From positions 1 to 64,000 of the forward strand of contig OY730172.1 of assembly GCA_963422465.1 (NCBI GenBank): DNA of 64,000 bases, written 5' to 3'. Source of the DNA: Lichina pygmaea. Lineage: Eukaryota > Ascomycota > Lichinomycetes > Lichinales > Lichinaceae. A program made the translations under genes and the position numbers. Positions 21,864 to 34,490 of the stretch are shown in pieces (position 1 is the first letter of the stretch; every line of letters starts with the position of its first letter). The notes beneath the pieces were generated by a model. It was not told the origin of the DNA. It did not search any database and saw only the letters and a program-made list of their open reading frames with translations.

Positions 21864-22691
21864 ATGAGTACCTCAGGAGCAACCAACCCCAACTTCCCAG
21901 ATGGAAAGATTAGCGTCGCCAAGCCAGACCTGTTCTACAGCAAAAGAAACAAGGTTGACGACTGGCTCATGCAACTCCAAGTCTACTTTCAATTCCAACC
22001 AGAGACAAAGCTGCCTAAGAAGAAGTGGCCCCTCTTCGCAACCACTTACATGAGAGGCAATGCTTATTGATGGATCAAGCCCTACATCAACAAACACCTC
22101 TCAGGAAACGGAGACCATGATGGCACAACAGAATGGATAACAAAATGGACACGATTCAAGGACAAGATCAAAAGGATCCTTGGACCATCTAACAAAGACA
22201 AAGTGGCTATATGAATGATCCAGCACATCAAACAACAACGCTCAGCCGCAGAGTACACCACGCAGTTCAAACAATACTCAGTACTGACTGACTGGGATGA
22301 CAACGCCCTGATGGTCATGTACTGACATGGACTCAAGGAAAACATGAAGGATGAGATCACCTTCAATGGACGAGCAGTCGACACACTGGATGAGCTTATC
22401 GCACAAGCAATCAACATTGATGACAAGCTATTCAAGTGAGTGATGGAGAAGTGCCACGACAGAGGATACAGCCACCCCGCATGGCATGTGAGCAACCACT
22501 ACAAGCTGCCTAACAAGGCACCGCCACATGATCCATATGGCTATGTACCCATGGAACTGGATGCAGTCCACCACAAGGGAAGGTTCACGAAGGGAAGGAA
22601 CAACAAAAAGGGGAAAGCACTGAAGTGCTATGCCTGTGGCAAGCTAGGCCACATGGCGAAAGACTGTTGTTCAAAGAACAAGGTGCACTGA
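21864..22691 (+). pseudogene. Gypsy-1 copy 2 gag
   Basis: ATG at 21864, 18 bp after the LTR (MSTSGATNPNFPDGKISV). The capsid region contains WLMQLQVYFQFQPETKL. TGA at 22068-22070 and several further stops break it. The nucleocapsid knuckle CYACGKLGHMAKDCC lies at about 22627-22670, and the frame ends TGA at 22689-22691, a stop shared by all copies. The first two thirds look like an ordinary chromovirus capsid. Confidence 0.85.
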
Positions 22692-25600
22692 CAGCAACTT
22701 AATACACTTGACAGAGACTGGAATGTCATCAAGCCAGAGGACCCACCAGGAGAGGCTCAGCTATCCCTCAAACAATAGGACAACTACAATCAGACATTGG
22801 AAGCAGCCCACCAACTGGCAACATCAGGAGGCAAGGACCTACCAGAACTAACAGGTCAGGACAAGGGACAGGAGCCCTTAACCACCTCTGATGGGGACTG
22901 AGATGAACCCGCGTCTATCAAAGAAGAAATACCACAAGGAAGCTATGCTTACAGCATGGACCCATGAAATCTACGGCATGGCGAACTACAGTGGAGGTTT
23001 TGCATGAAGCACTACTGCACCTACCACGAACAACTACAAAGGTACGGAGGACATTCACCCTACCACGCCACCTGCCACAAGCATTGGGTCAATTGCGAGA
23101 AGGATGCGTGTGAGATCCATCTTTGGGACAAACACCAACACACCGCATTCCCCGGGCACACACATGATTGGCACGAACACCTCATGTTCCTACAGCAAGG
23201 CAACAACCACAACTGCTATGTCAACAATTGGCAGTACTACCTCAAGCCTGGATGTGACAAGCATCAGCAAGACAAATTCATGAACAGATTCCTCAGAACT
23301 GATGGGAATGGCTGGATCCATTGCCCAGTCAGTGGTAAAACACTTTGATCAGGAAAAGACTGAACTCCCTTGTCAAGGAGCGATATCGGGAGCTCAACAA
23401 CATGACCCCTAGCAACGCAAAGCACCTGCGATTGCCTGTGTCACTACATGCCAACATGCCAGTATGGACATACACACTTGTTGACTCTGGAGCCAGTGGA
23501 AACTACATTTCAAGACAACTTTACGATACCCTCAGCACTGGAAGGAGATGCAAGCAGCAGCCCTATCAGCTCACGATGGCAAATGGACAGACAGAGCTAG
23601 TCTGCCATGAGACGCAGCCAATGGAAATAGTTACCGGACACCATGCTGAAAGGATCCACCTTGATATTGTCAAGTTGGCCACTCAGGATATCTATTTGGG
23701 GATGCCTTGGCTAAAGAAACACAACCCAGTTGTTAACTGGAGAACAGGAGTACTCACGTTTAGGAACTGCACTAACAACACAGCTCAGACCTGTTACCAG
23801 CCGCAGAAGGCGTGGACAGATAAGGGAAGGAGTCCTCAGTGGAACCTCACTGACAGAAAGGACGACTCTCAAGAGAAGAGGTCCACCTTGACAGGCACAC
23901 CCCAGAACCAGGTGGCCAAACAGTCAGAGATGAAGAGAGAGGAAGTTGTTAACCCTCTGGAGATCCCTGAAGAGTACTGACCTGGGTATGATAACCTCTT
24001 TCAGGAAGAGACAACAACAGCAGTGTTGCCTAAGCACCAACCTTGGGATCATGAGATCAAGTTGCAACCAGGGACAGAGCCAGGATTTGGACCAATTTAC
24101 CAGTTATCAGAGAAAGAGCTCCAAGTACTTCGTGAGTACCTGGAGGAAAACCTGAAAAAGGGTTTCATTCGAGAATCTCAATCACCAGCAGGATACCCGA
24201 TACTATTTGCACCAAAGAAAGACAGAAGTCTTCAACTTTGTGTAGATTACAGAAAACTCAACAACATTACCATCAAGAACTGATATCCGTTGCCAAATGC
24301 GAATGAATTGCAAGACAGGATCAGCCAAGCTACAATCTTTACCAAGCTGGACTTGAAAGGAGTATACAACCTGATATGCATGAAAGAAGGAGAAGAATAG
24401 AAGACAGCCTTCAGAACCTGATACAGACACTACAAGTATCTGGTTATGCCATTCGGACTCACAAACGCACCAGCAACATGTCAAGCATTAATCAACAATA
24501 TCATCAGAGCACACCTGGACCAAACAGCTATCACCTACCTGGACAACATTCTTGTCTACTCGAACACGCAACAGGAACATACCAAACATGTGAAGGATGT
24601 TCTACGATGCCTACAAGAGGCAGGGCTCAAGCTCAACCCAAAGAAATGCGAGTTCAACAAACTGGAAGTTGAATTCCTCAGATACATCATAGAGATTGAA
24701 AGGATCAAGATTGACTCTGAGAAAATCAAAGTGATTCAGCAATGGCCAACACTGACATCAGTTAAGGAAGTACAAGCCTTCCTAGGATTTGCCAACTTCA
24801 ACCGACAGTTCATCAAGAACTACTCACAGATAGCAACACCACTGACAGAACTCACGAAGAAGGACGTGGAGTACTGGTGGACGGAGAGACAACAAAAAGC
24901 ATTCCAACAGCTCAAGGACACTTGCGCCAAGGAACCAGTTCTCCTCAACTTCAAGACAGGCCAACCAATGTGAATCAAGACAGACACTTCAGATCAGGCA
25001 GTGGGAGCATGTCTATGCCAACAGGCAGACAGCAAGTGGCACCCAGTTGCCTACTACTTACGAAAAATAACACAAGTGGAATGAAACTATGATATCCATG
25101 ATAAAGAGCTACTGGCAGTCGTCAACACACTCGAACACTGGAGAGTGTACGCGGAAAGCAGTTCTGAACTCACCATTCTCACAGACCACAAGAATCTGAC
25201 AATGTTCACGACAACCAAGAAGCTGAACAGACAGCAAGTCAGATAGGCTGAACTCCTAGGGCAACACAAGTTCAAGATTGTGTACACCCCTGGACAAGAC
25301 AATAGGAGAGCAGACGTACTAAGCTGACAAAAAGACCACATGGAAGATGATGAACACCAAGGAATGATCTTACAGCAGGACCAGCAAGGAAACCTGGTGC
25401 CTCAACCACAGATCAACAAGCTCACGGCAGAAGACACTGAAGAACTAATAAGGAACTACCACGATAATCCAGCACATGGTCACCCAGGAATCTCCAAGAC
25501 CACAGACCTTATCCAACAGGCAGGGAACAATGTCATTAACCTCTGACAACATGTCACAAACTACATCAGCAAGTGTCTACTATGCCAGAAAAACAAACAT

Positions 25601-26605
25601 GGAAGACATAAGCCATACAGAGAAGGACACCTGAACACAATACCGAGAGGCCTGTGGGAAGACATGTTAATAGACTTCATCACAAAGCTACCCAAGTCCA
25701 AAGACCCAGTCACAGGAATCACCTACGACTTGATTATGGTAATAGTGGACAGATTCACAAAATACCTAATAGTGGTACCATTCAAGGAGACCCACACAGC
25801 AGAACAGTTGGGACACCTCTTACTGGACAGATTGGTCAGAGACCACGGAGTTCTGATCACAATCATTACAGACAGAGACAAACTCTTCACATCCAACTAC
25901 TGGAAGACAATCAGTGCAGCTATGGGTACAAAACCCAAAATGTCTACAGCCTATCACCCACGAACCGACAGCCAGACAGAGCGAGCGAACCAAGTCCTGG
26001 AGACTTACTTACAGCATTACATCAACAAGACCCACAGTAATTGGGTACAGTTATTACCGGTGACACAGCTGGCAATCAACCAGCACAGATCAGACTCAAC
26101 AAAGGAATCACTGTTTTTTGCCAATTTTGGACAACATGCGAACATCAGGATGCCAAGCAGAGCTTCACCAAATGCGGAGAAAGCACTCCAACACAACAAG
26201 CTCCTACGACAAACACACACGATGATGAGGCACTACCTTCAAGAAACCTCAGAAAAAATGCAACATCAAATAGACAAGAAATTGAAAATGGCACCTCAGC
26301 TAAAGAAGGGGGATAAAGTCTACCTCCTCACAAGAAATTGGAGAACAAAGAAACCAAGAACAAAGAAACTAGACCATGTCAAGGTTGGACTATTTTCAGT
26401 CGAAGAAAAAACCAGACCAGTCAACATCAGACTGCGACTACCAAGGGATGCCAGAGTCCATCCAAACTTTCATATATCAATGATTGAACCAGCTGACCAG
26501 AGCACACCCTTGCAGGAAACATTTCATCACCAACCCGAAGAAGAACAAGAGTTTGAGGTTGAACAGATCCTGGCTAGAAAAGATCAGCAATACCTTGTCA
26601 AGTAG
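22692..26605 (+). pseudogene. Gypsy-1 copy 2 pol
   Basis: From 23345 the domains lie in one frame, broken only by stops. Before that, about 23004-23348, is a Cys/His-rich stretch (HWVNCEKDACEIHLWDK). Then come protease LVDSGASGNYIS, RT ([20 protein letters not shown]), RNase H, integrase (FITKLPKSKDPV, TDRDKLFTS, YHPRTDSQTE) and chromodomain to a TAG at 26603-26605. TGA codons at 23978, 24281, 24419, 25325 and 25544 are shared with copy 3; each sits where Arg is expected. YLDN replaces YLDD, removing the second catalytic aspartate. Confidence 0.88.
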
Positions 26606-26828
26606 AAAGGATACCCAGACTCGGAGAATACCTGGGAACCACTCAAGAACCTCGCGAACTGCCGGCTTCTTCTGCGACAGTTTCGGCAGGAGCAGGACCA
26701 AACAGCTCAGCCTGCAGGAGGGACGTGTCAATGACTGATCAAGTCAAATCCTCGCCATCTGACTCTATCTCTTTCACTAAGCACTGAAGCTTCTGCCTCG
26801 CACAGACCTCGGCACCCTCCAACACCTT

Positions 26829-27143
26829 TCACTTCCGAGACAGATGAGCCTGCACTGTGGCAAGTTGTTCAAAGAGTGCATCGCGTGTTGCCTTGTCAGC
26901 GGCAACATCCTCACAGAGGTTGTCCCGGGACATGTTCAAAGATTCCCAGGACACAGAGACACAAGACCTTCCACGCCGAGTGCACGCAGCACATTTCAAC
27001 TTATCATCTTCTCCCAGCATCTGGAAGCACGGACAACCACAGAGAACACAAAAGTCACAGGGCGTACGCGAAACAAAACCCCAATCGCAGATTTGAGCAG
27101 CCAGCTGAGTTCAGCTAACAGTCGCACGTGACTTTGGAGGCAT
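26829..27143 (-). pseudogene. Antisense Zn2Cys6-like ORF, copy 2
   Basis: 105 codons opposite to the element, ATG at 27143, 43 bp inside the 3' LTR. Codon 11 is TGA; the rest is open to 26829. Motifs: PCDFCVLCGCPC and KLKCAACTRRGRSC, i.e. C-x2-C-x6-C, 11 residues, C-x2-C-x6-C, exactly within the fungal Zn2Cys6 consensus. A helical segment (DALFEQLATVQAHL) follows. The ordinary Arg/Lys pattern after the second cysteine is absent in the first half, so DNA binding is uncertain. Confidence 0.58.
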
Positions 27144-27186
27144 GACCAGATTTTATCAAGACGATGAAAGATGGAGAGGAGGATAG

Positions 27187-27780
27187 TGTTACAACCCAGG
27201 AGGAACACAGTCTTTATATACTCACAGAAAGCAGCAGACAGGATACTGGACAGAAGTACCAGACAGCGTGACACAGGAACCAGTCACGTGACTGGCGAGA
27301 CAAACCAGGGGGTGCTCGCCGCAGCATGCATATGCACAAACAAGTGAGCAAAGTGAGCAGAGCTCACCCAGCTCACCACAGCGTGCATGAAAAGTGAGCA
27401 AAGTGAGCAGAGCTCACCCAGCTCACCGCAGCGTGCATGAAAAGTGAGCAAAGTGAGCAGAGCTCACCCAGCTCACTGCAGCGTGCATGAAAAGTGAGCA
27501 AAGTGAGCAGAGCTCACTCTGCTCACGAACTGGGCACTATATAGTCCGGCGATAGTTCCTCTATGGAACAATCGTCTTCAACTCATGTTGTGATCCAGAC
27601 AACTAGATCTACTTCAATACAATCCTTTTGTACGAAGCTGTTGATCAGGTGTCACCACCACCATGTTCCACCAAACCCCTTCGCACTCCTTGACACTCCT
27701 CTCCTGCGAGAACCAACCCGCCTTCCACCTCTCACCCTAATCCTATACTCAGATAGGACAGTACAGTACGGACCGCAACA
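27187..27780 (+). repeat. Gypsy-1 copy 2, 3' LTR, 594 bp
   Basis: Same length and ends as 21252-21845, with the same 50-bp tandem units. The differences are scattered transitions. Confidence 0.95.
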
Positions 27781-27785
27781 CCAGT

Positions 27786-28555
27786 TAATAACTGGGTTGT
27801 GCTTCTTTAGCCAAGGCATCCCCAAATAGATATCCTGAGTGGCCAACTTGAGGATATCAAGGTGGATCCTTTCAGTATAGTGTCTGGTAACTATTCCTAT
27901 TGGCTGTGTCTTATGGCAGACTAGCTCTGTCTGTCCATTTGCTATCACAAGCTGGTAGGGCTACTGCTTGTGTTTCTTTCCAGTGCCAAGAGTGTTGTAG
28001 AGTTGTCTTGAAATGTAGTTTCCACTGGCTCCAGAATCAACAAGCATGTATGTCTATACTGGTGTGTTGGTGTGTAGTGACACAGGTAATCACAGGTGCT
28101 TTGTGTTGCTAGGGGTTATGTGGTTGAGCTCCTGATGTCACCCCTTGACAAGGGAGTTCAGTCTTTTCCTGATTGAAGTGTTGTTCCACTGACTGGGCAA
28201 TAGGTCCAGCTATTCCTATCAGTTCTGAGGAATCTGTTCATGAATTTGTCTTGCTGATGCTTGTCACATCCAGGTTTGAGGCAGTACTGCCAATTGTTGA
28301 TGTAGTAGTTATTGTTGTTACCTTGCTGTAGAAACATAAGGTGTTTGTGCCAATCATGTGTGTGCCCAGGGAATACAGTGTGTTTGCGTTTGTCCCAAAG
28401 GTGGATCTCACACACATCCTTCTTGCAATTGACCCAATGCTTGTGGCAGGTGGTGTGGTAGAGTGAATGTCCTCTGTACCTTCGTAGTTGTTCGTGGTAG
28501 GTGTAGTAGTGTTTTGTGCAGAACCTCCACTGTAGTTTGCTGTGCTGTAAGTTTT
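27786..28555 (-). pseudogene. Element A pol, segment 3 (protease and Cys/His linker)
   Basis: The minus strand carries protease sequence interrupted by copy 2 and then an open 161-codon stretch (28158-28643 on the minus strand, of which the part right of 28555 is LTR). That stretch encodes the Cys/His-rich linker domain in its best-preserved form here (HWVNCKKDVCEIHLWDKRK, FPGHTHDWHKHL). It ends with GTTTT, the target duplication of copy 3. Confidence 0.83.
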
Positions 28556-29149
28556 TGTTACGACCCAGAAGAAACACAGTCTTTATATACTCACAGAAAG
28601 CAGCAGACAGGATACTGGACAGAAGTACCAGACAGCGTGACACGGGAACCGGTCACATGACTGGTGAGACAAACCAGAGGGTGCTTGCCGCAGCATGCAT
28701 ATACACAAACAAGTGAGCAAAGTGAGCAGAGCTCACCCAGCTCACCACAGCGTGCATGAAAAGTGAGCAAAGTGAGCAGAGCTCACCCAGCTTGCCACAG
28801 TGTGCATGAAAAGTGAGCAAAGTGAGCAGAGCTCACCCAGCTCACTGCAGCGTACATGAAAAGTGAGCAAAGTGAGCAGAGCTCACTCTGCTCATGAACT
28901 GGGCACTATATAGTCTGGTGATAGTTCCCCTATAGAACAATCATCTTCAACTCATGTTGTGATCCAGACAACTAGATCTACTTCAATACAATCCTTTTGT
29001 ACAAAGCTGTTGATCAGGTGTCACTACCACTACATTCCACTAAACCCCTTCGCACTCCTTGACACTCCTCTCCTGCAAGAACCAACCTGCCTTCCACCTC
29101 TCACCCTAATCCTATACTCGGATAGGACAGTACAGTACAGACTGCAACA
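28556..29149 (+). repeat. Gypsy-1 copy 3, 5' LTR, 594 bp
   Basis: TGTTACGACC to CTGCAACA, four 50-bp U3 units, TATATAG box at about 28907-28913. Confidence 0.95.
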
Positions 29150-29167
29150 CTTTGAAGACCCTCAAGG

Positions 29168-29995
29168 ATGAGTACCTCAGGAGCAACCAACCCCAACTTC
29201 CCAGATGGAAAGATTAGCGTCGCCAAGCCAGACCTGTTCTACGGTGAAAGGAACAAGGTTAATGACTGGCTTATGCAACTCCAAGTCTACTTTCAATTCC
29301 AACCAGAGACAAAGCTGCCTAAGGACAAGTGGCCCCTCTTCGCAACCACTTACATGAGAGGTAATACTTATCAATAGATCAAGCCCTACGTCAACAAACA
29401 TCTCTCAGGAAACAGAGACCACGACAGCACAACAGAATGGATGATGAAATAGACACAATTCAAGGACAAGATCAAAAGAATCCTTAGACTATCTAACAAA
29501 GACCAAGTGGCTATACAAATGATCCAGCACATCAAATAACAACACTCAGCTGCAGAGTACACCACGTAGTTCAAACAATACTCAGTACTGACTGACTGGG
29601 ACGACAACACCCTGATGGTCATGTACTGACGTGGACTCAAGGAAAACATGAAGGATGAAATCACCTTCGACAGACAAGCAGTCAACACACTGGACAAACT
29701 CATCACACAAGCAATCAACATCGATGACAAGCTATTCGAGCAAGCGATGGAGAAACACCATGACAGAGGATACAGCCACCCCACATGGCATGTGAGCAAC
29801 CACTACAAGCTGCCTAACAAGACACCACCACATAACCCATATAGCTATGCACCCATGGAACTGGATGCAGTCCACCACAAGGGAAGGTTCACAAAGAGAA
29901 GGAACAACAAAAAAGAGAAAGCACTGAAGTGCTATGCCTGTGGCAAGCTAGGCCACATGGTGAAAGACTGTTGTTTAAAGAACAAGGTGCACTGA
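29168..29995 (+). pseudogene. Gypsy-1 copy 3 gag
   Basis: ATG at 29168, 18 bp after the LTR, as in copy 2. Several stops (first a TAG at about 29374-29377) break the capsid. From 29648 the frame is open through the zinc knuckle CYACGKLGHMVKDCC to the shared TGA at 29993-29995. Confidence 0.85.
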
Positions 29996-32900
29996 CAGCA
30001 ACTTAATACACTTGACAGAGACTGGAATGTCATCAAGCCAGAGGACCCACCAGGAGAGGCTCAGCTATCCCTCAAACAATAGGACAACTACGATCAGATA
30101 TTGGAAGCAGCCCACCAACTGGCAACATCAGGAGGCAAGGACCTACCAGAACAGACAGGTCAGGACAAGGGACAGGAGCTCTTAACCACCTCTGATGGGG
30201 ACTGAGACAAACCCACATCTATCAAAGAAGAAATACCACAAGGAAGCTATGCTTACAGCATGGACCCACGAAATCTACAGCACAGTGAACTACAGTGGAG
30301 GTTTTGCACAAAGCACTACTACACCTACCACAAACAACTACAAAGGTACGGAGGACATTCACCCTACCACGCCACCTGCCACAAGCATTGAGTCAATTGT
30401 GAGAAGGATGTGTGTGAGATCCATCTTTGGGACAAACACCAACACACCGCATTCCCTGGGCACACACATGATTGGCACAAACACCTCATGTTCCTACAGC
30501 AAGGCAATAACTACAACTGCTACATCAACAATTGGCAGTACTGCCTCAAGCCTGGATGTGACAAGCATCAGCAAGACAAATTCATGAACAGATTCCTCAG
30601 AACTGATAGGAATGGCTAGACCCATTGCCCAGTCAGTGGTAAGACACTTCGATCAGGAAAAGACTGAACTCCCTTGTCAAGGGGTGACATCAGGAGCTCA
30701 ACAACATGACCCCTAGCAACACAAAGCACCTGTGATTGCCTGTGTCACTACACACCAACACGCCAGTATAGATATACACACTTGTTGACTCTGGAGCCAG
30801 TGGAAACTACATCTCAAGACAACTTTACAATACCCTCAGCACTGGAAGGAGACACAAGCAGCAGCCCTATCAGCTTGCGATGGCAAATGGACAGACAGAG
30901 CTAGTCTGCCATGAGACGCAGCCAATGGAAATAGTTACCAGACACCATGCTGAAAGGATCCACCTTGATATTGTTGAGTTGGCCACTCAGGATATCTATT
31001 TGGGGATGCCTTGGCTAAAGAAGCATAACCCAGTTATTAACTGGAAGACAGGAGTACTCACATTTAGGAACTGCACTAACAACACAGCTCAGACCTGTTA
31101 CCAGCCGCAAAAGGTGTGGACAGATAAGGGAAGGAGTCCTCAGTGGAACCTCACTGACAGAAAAGACAACTCTCAAGAGAAGAGGTCTGCCTTGACAGGT
31201 ATACCCCAGAACCAGGTGGCCAAACAGTCAGAGATGAAGAGAGAGGAAGTTGTTAACCCTCTGGAGATCCCTGAAGAGTACTGACCTGGGTATGATAACC
31301 TCTTTCAGGAAGAGACAACAACAGCAGTGTTGCCTAAGCACCAACCTTGGGATTATGAGATCAAGTTGTAACCAGGGATGGAGCCAGAATTTGGACCAAT
31401 TTACCAGTTATCAGAGAAAGAGCTCCAAGTACTTCGTGAGTACCTGGAGGAAAACCTGAAAAAGAGTTTCATTTGAGAATCTCAATCGCCAGCAGGATAC
31501 CCAATACTATTTGCACCAAAGAAAGACAGAAGTCTTCAACTTTGTGTGGATTACAGGAAACTCAACAACATTACCATCAAGAACTGATATCTGTTACCAA
31601 ATGTGAACAAATTGCAAGACAGGATCAGCCAAGCTACAATCTTTACCAAGCTGGACTTGAAAGGAGCATACAACCTGATACGCATGAAAGAAGGAGAAGA
31701 ATGGAAGACAGCCTTCAGAACCTGATACAGATACTACAAGTATCTGGTTATACTATTCAGACTCACAAACACACCAGCAACATGTCAAGCATTAATCAAC
31801 AACATCATCAGAGCACACCCAGACCAAACAGCTATCACCTACCTGGATGACATTCTTGTCTACTTGAACACGCAACAGGAATATACCAAACATGTGAAGG
31901 ATGTTCTACAATGCCTACAACAGGCAGGGCTCAAGCTTAACCCAAAGAAATGTGAGTTTAACAAACCAGAAGTTGAATTCCTTGGATATGTCATAGGGAT
32001 TGAAGGGATCAAGATTGACCCTGAGAAAATCAAAGTGATTCAGCAATGGCCAACACTGATGTCAGTTAAGGAAGTACAAGCCTTCCTAGGATTTGCCAAC
32101 TTCAACAGACAGTTCATTAAGAACTACTCACAGATAGCAACACCACTAACAGAACTCACAAAGAAGGACGTGGAGTACCGGTGGACAGAGAGACAACAAA
32201 AAGCATTCCAACAGCTCAAGGACACTTGCGCCAAGGAACCAGTTCTCCTCAACTTCAAGACAGGCCAACCAACACAAATTAAGACAGACACTTCAGATCA
32301 GGCAGTGGGAGCATGTCTATGCCAACAGGCAGACAGCAAGTGGTACCCAGTTGCCTACTACTTACGAAAAATGACACAAGCAGAACAAAACTATGATATC
32401 CACGATAAAGAGCTACTGGCAGTTGTCAACACACTTGAACACTGGAGAGTGTACACGGAAAGCAGTTCTGAACTCACTGTTCTCACAGACCACAAGAATC
32501 TGACAATGTTCACAACAACCAAGAAGCTGAACAGACAGCAAGTCAGATGGGCTGAACTCCTAGGGCAACACAAGTTCAAGATCTTGTACACCCCTGGACA
32601 AGACAACAGGAGAGCAGACACACTAAGCTGACAAAAAAACCACATGGAAGATGATGAACACCAAGGAACAATCTTACAGCAGGACCAGCAAGGAAACCTG
32701 GTGCCTCAACCACAGATCAACAAGCTCACGGCAGAAGACACTGAAGAACTATTAAGGAACTACCACAATAATCCAGCACATGGTCACCCAGGAATCTCCA
32801 AGACCACAGACCTTATCCAACAGGCAGGGAATAATGTCATTAACCTCTGACAACATGTCACAAACTACATCAGCAAGTGTCTACTATACCAGAAAAACAA

Positions 32901-34005
32901 ACATGGAAGACACAAGCTATACAGAGAAGGACACCTGAACACGATACTGAGAGGCCTGTGGGAAGACATGTCAATGGACTTCATCACAAAGCTACCCAAG
33001 TCCAAAGACCCAGTCACAGGAATCACCTACAACTTGATTATGGTGATAGTGGACAGATTTACAAAATATCTAATAGTGGTACTATTCAAGGAGACCCACA
33101 CAGCAGAACAGTTAGGACACCTTTTACTGGACAGATTGGTCAGAGACCACGGAGTTCTGATCATGATCATTACAGACAGAGACAAACTCTTCACATCCAA
33201 CTACTGGAAGACAATCAGTGCAGCCATGGGAACAAAACCCAAAATATCTACAGCCTATCACCCACGAACTGACGGCCAGACAGAGCAAGCAAACCAAGTC
33301 CTGGAGACTTACTTACAGCATTACATCAACCAGACCCACAGCAATTGGGTACAGTTATTACTGGTGGCACAGCTGGCAATCAACCAGCACAGATCAGACT
33401 CAACAAAGGAATCACTATTTTTTGCCAATTTTGGACAACATGCGAACATCAGGATGCCAAGCAGAGCTTCACCAAACACAGAGAAAGCACTCCAACATGA
33501 CAAGCTCCTACGACAAACACACACAATAATGAGGCACTACCTTCAAGAGACCTCAGAAAGAATGCAATGTCAAATGGACAAGAAATCAAAAATGGCACCT
33601 CAGCTAAAGAAGGGGGATAAAGTCTACCTCCTTACAAGAAATTGGAAAACAAAGAAACCAAAGACAAAGAAACTTGACAACATCAAGGTCAGACTATTTT
33701 CAGTCAAAGAAAAAACAGGACCAGTCAACATCAAGATACGACTACCAAGGGATGCCAGAGTCCATCCAAACTTTCATATATCAATGATTGAACCAGCCGA
33801 CCAGAGCACACCCTTGCAGGAAACATTCCATTACCAACCTGAAGAAGAACAAGAGTTCAAGGTTGAACAGATCCTGGCTAGAAAAGGTCAGCAATACCTT
33901 GTCAAGTGGAAAGGATACCCAGACTCAGAAAATACCTGGGAACCACTCAAGAACCTCGTGAACTGCCAGCTTCTTCTGCGACAGTTTTGGCAGGAGCAGG
34001 ACTGA
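29996..34005 (+). pseudogene. Gypsy-1 copy 3 pol
   Basis: Domains in order: Cys/His linker (about 30300-30620), protease (DSGASGNYIS, about 30785), RT with YLDDILVY (about 31838-31862), RNase H (TDTSDQAVGACLC), integrase (DFITKLPKSKDP, TDRDKLFTS, HPRTDGQTE), basic C-terminal region and an intact chromodomain (EFKVEQIL, YLVKWKGYPDSENTWEP) ending TGA at 34003-34005. Nonsense codons include TGA at 31282, 31585, 31723, 32629 and 32848, all shared with copy 2, plus private ones such as TGA for Arg in the RT segment near 31475. Confidence 0.88.
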
Positions 34006-34132
34006 ACAGCTCAGCCTGCAGGAGGGATGCGTCAATGACTGATCAAGTCAAATCCTCACCATCCGACTCCATCTCTTTCACCAAGCACTGAAGCTTCTGC
34101 CTTGCACAGACCTTGGCACCCTCCAACACCTT

Positions 34133-34447
34133 TCACTTCTGAGACAGACAAGCCTGCACTGTGGCAAGTTGTTCAAAGAGTGCATCACGTGTTGCCTTGT
34201 CAGCGGCAACATCCTCACAGAGGTTGTCCTGGGACATGTTCAAAGATTCCCAGGACACAGAGACACAAGACCTTCCACGCTGAGTGCACGCAGCACATTT
34301 CAACTTATTGTCTTCTCCCGGCATCTGGAAGCACGGATGACCATGGAGAACACAAAAGTTGCAGGGCGTACGCAAAACAAAACTCTGATCACGGATTTGA
34401 GCAGCCAGCTGAGTTCAGCTAACAGTCGCACATGACTTTGGAGGCAT
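34133..34447 (-). pseudogene. Antisense Zn2Cys6-like ORF, copy 3
   Basis: 105 codons, ATG at 34447, 43 bp inside the 3' LTR. TGA at codon 11 is the same as in copies 1 and 2. Then 94 codons are open: RTPCNFCVLHGHPC, 11 residues, KLKCAACTQRGRSC, a predicted helix with DALFEQLATVQACL, and a stop at 34133. The clean C-x2-C-x6-C-x11-C-x2-C-x6-C spacing is best seen in this copy. It lies between the pol stop (34005) and the 3' LTR, in a stretch that otherwise would be plain 3' UTR. Confidence 0.62.
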
Positions 34448-34490
34448 GACCAGATTTCATCAAGATGATGAAAGATGGAGAGGAGGATAG

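Larger units (their letters stand above)
21252..27780 (+). mobile_element. Gypsy-1 copy 2, complete, TSD CCAGT
   Basis: A 6529-bp chromovirus inserted into the protease region of element A in opposite orientation. CCAGT lies at 21247-21251 and 27781-27785. LTRs are 594 bp each. The internal region encodes gag, a Cys/His-rich linker, protease, RT, RNase H, integrase and chromodomain on the plus strand and a Cys-rich ORF on the minus strand. Many nonsense codons and a changed RT catalytic aspartate (YLDN) make it defective. A purine tract GGAGAGGAGGATAG precedes the 3' LTR. Confidence 0.95.

Noticed and set aside
23978-25546. Reassignment of TGA to arginine in this organism
   Set aside because: Nuclear genes in the same window end at or avoid TGA normally and the elements still use CGA for Arg; C-to-T mutation explains the TGA codons.
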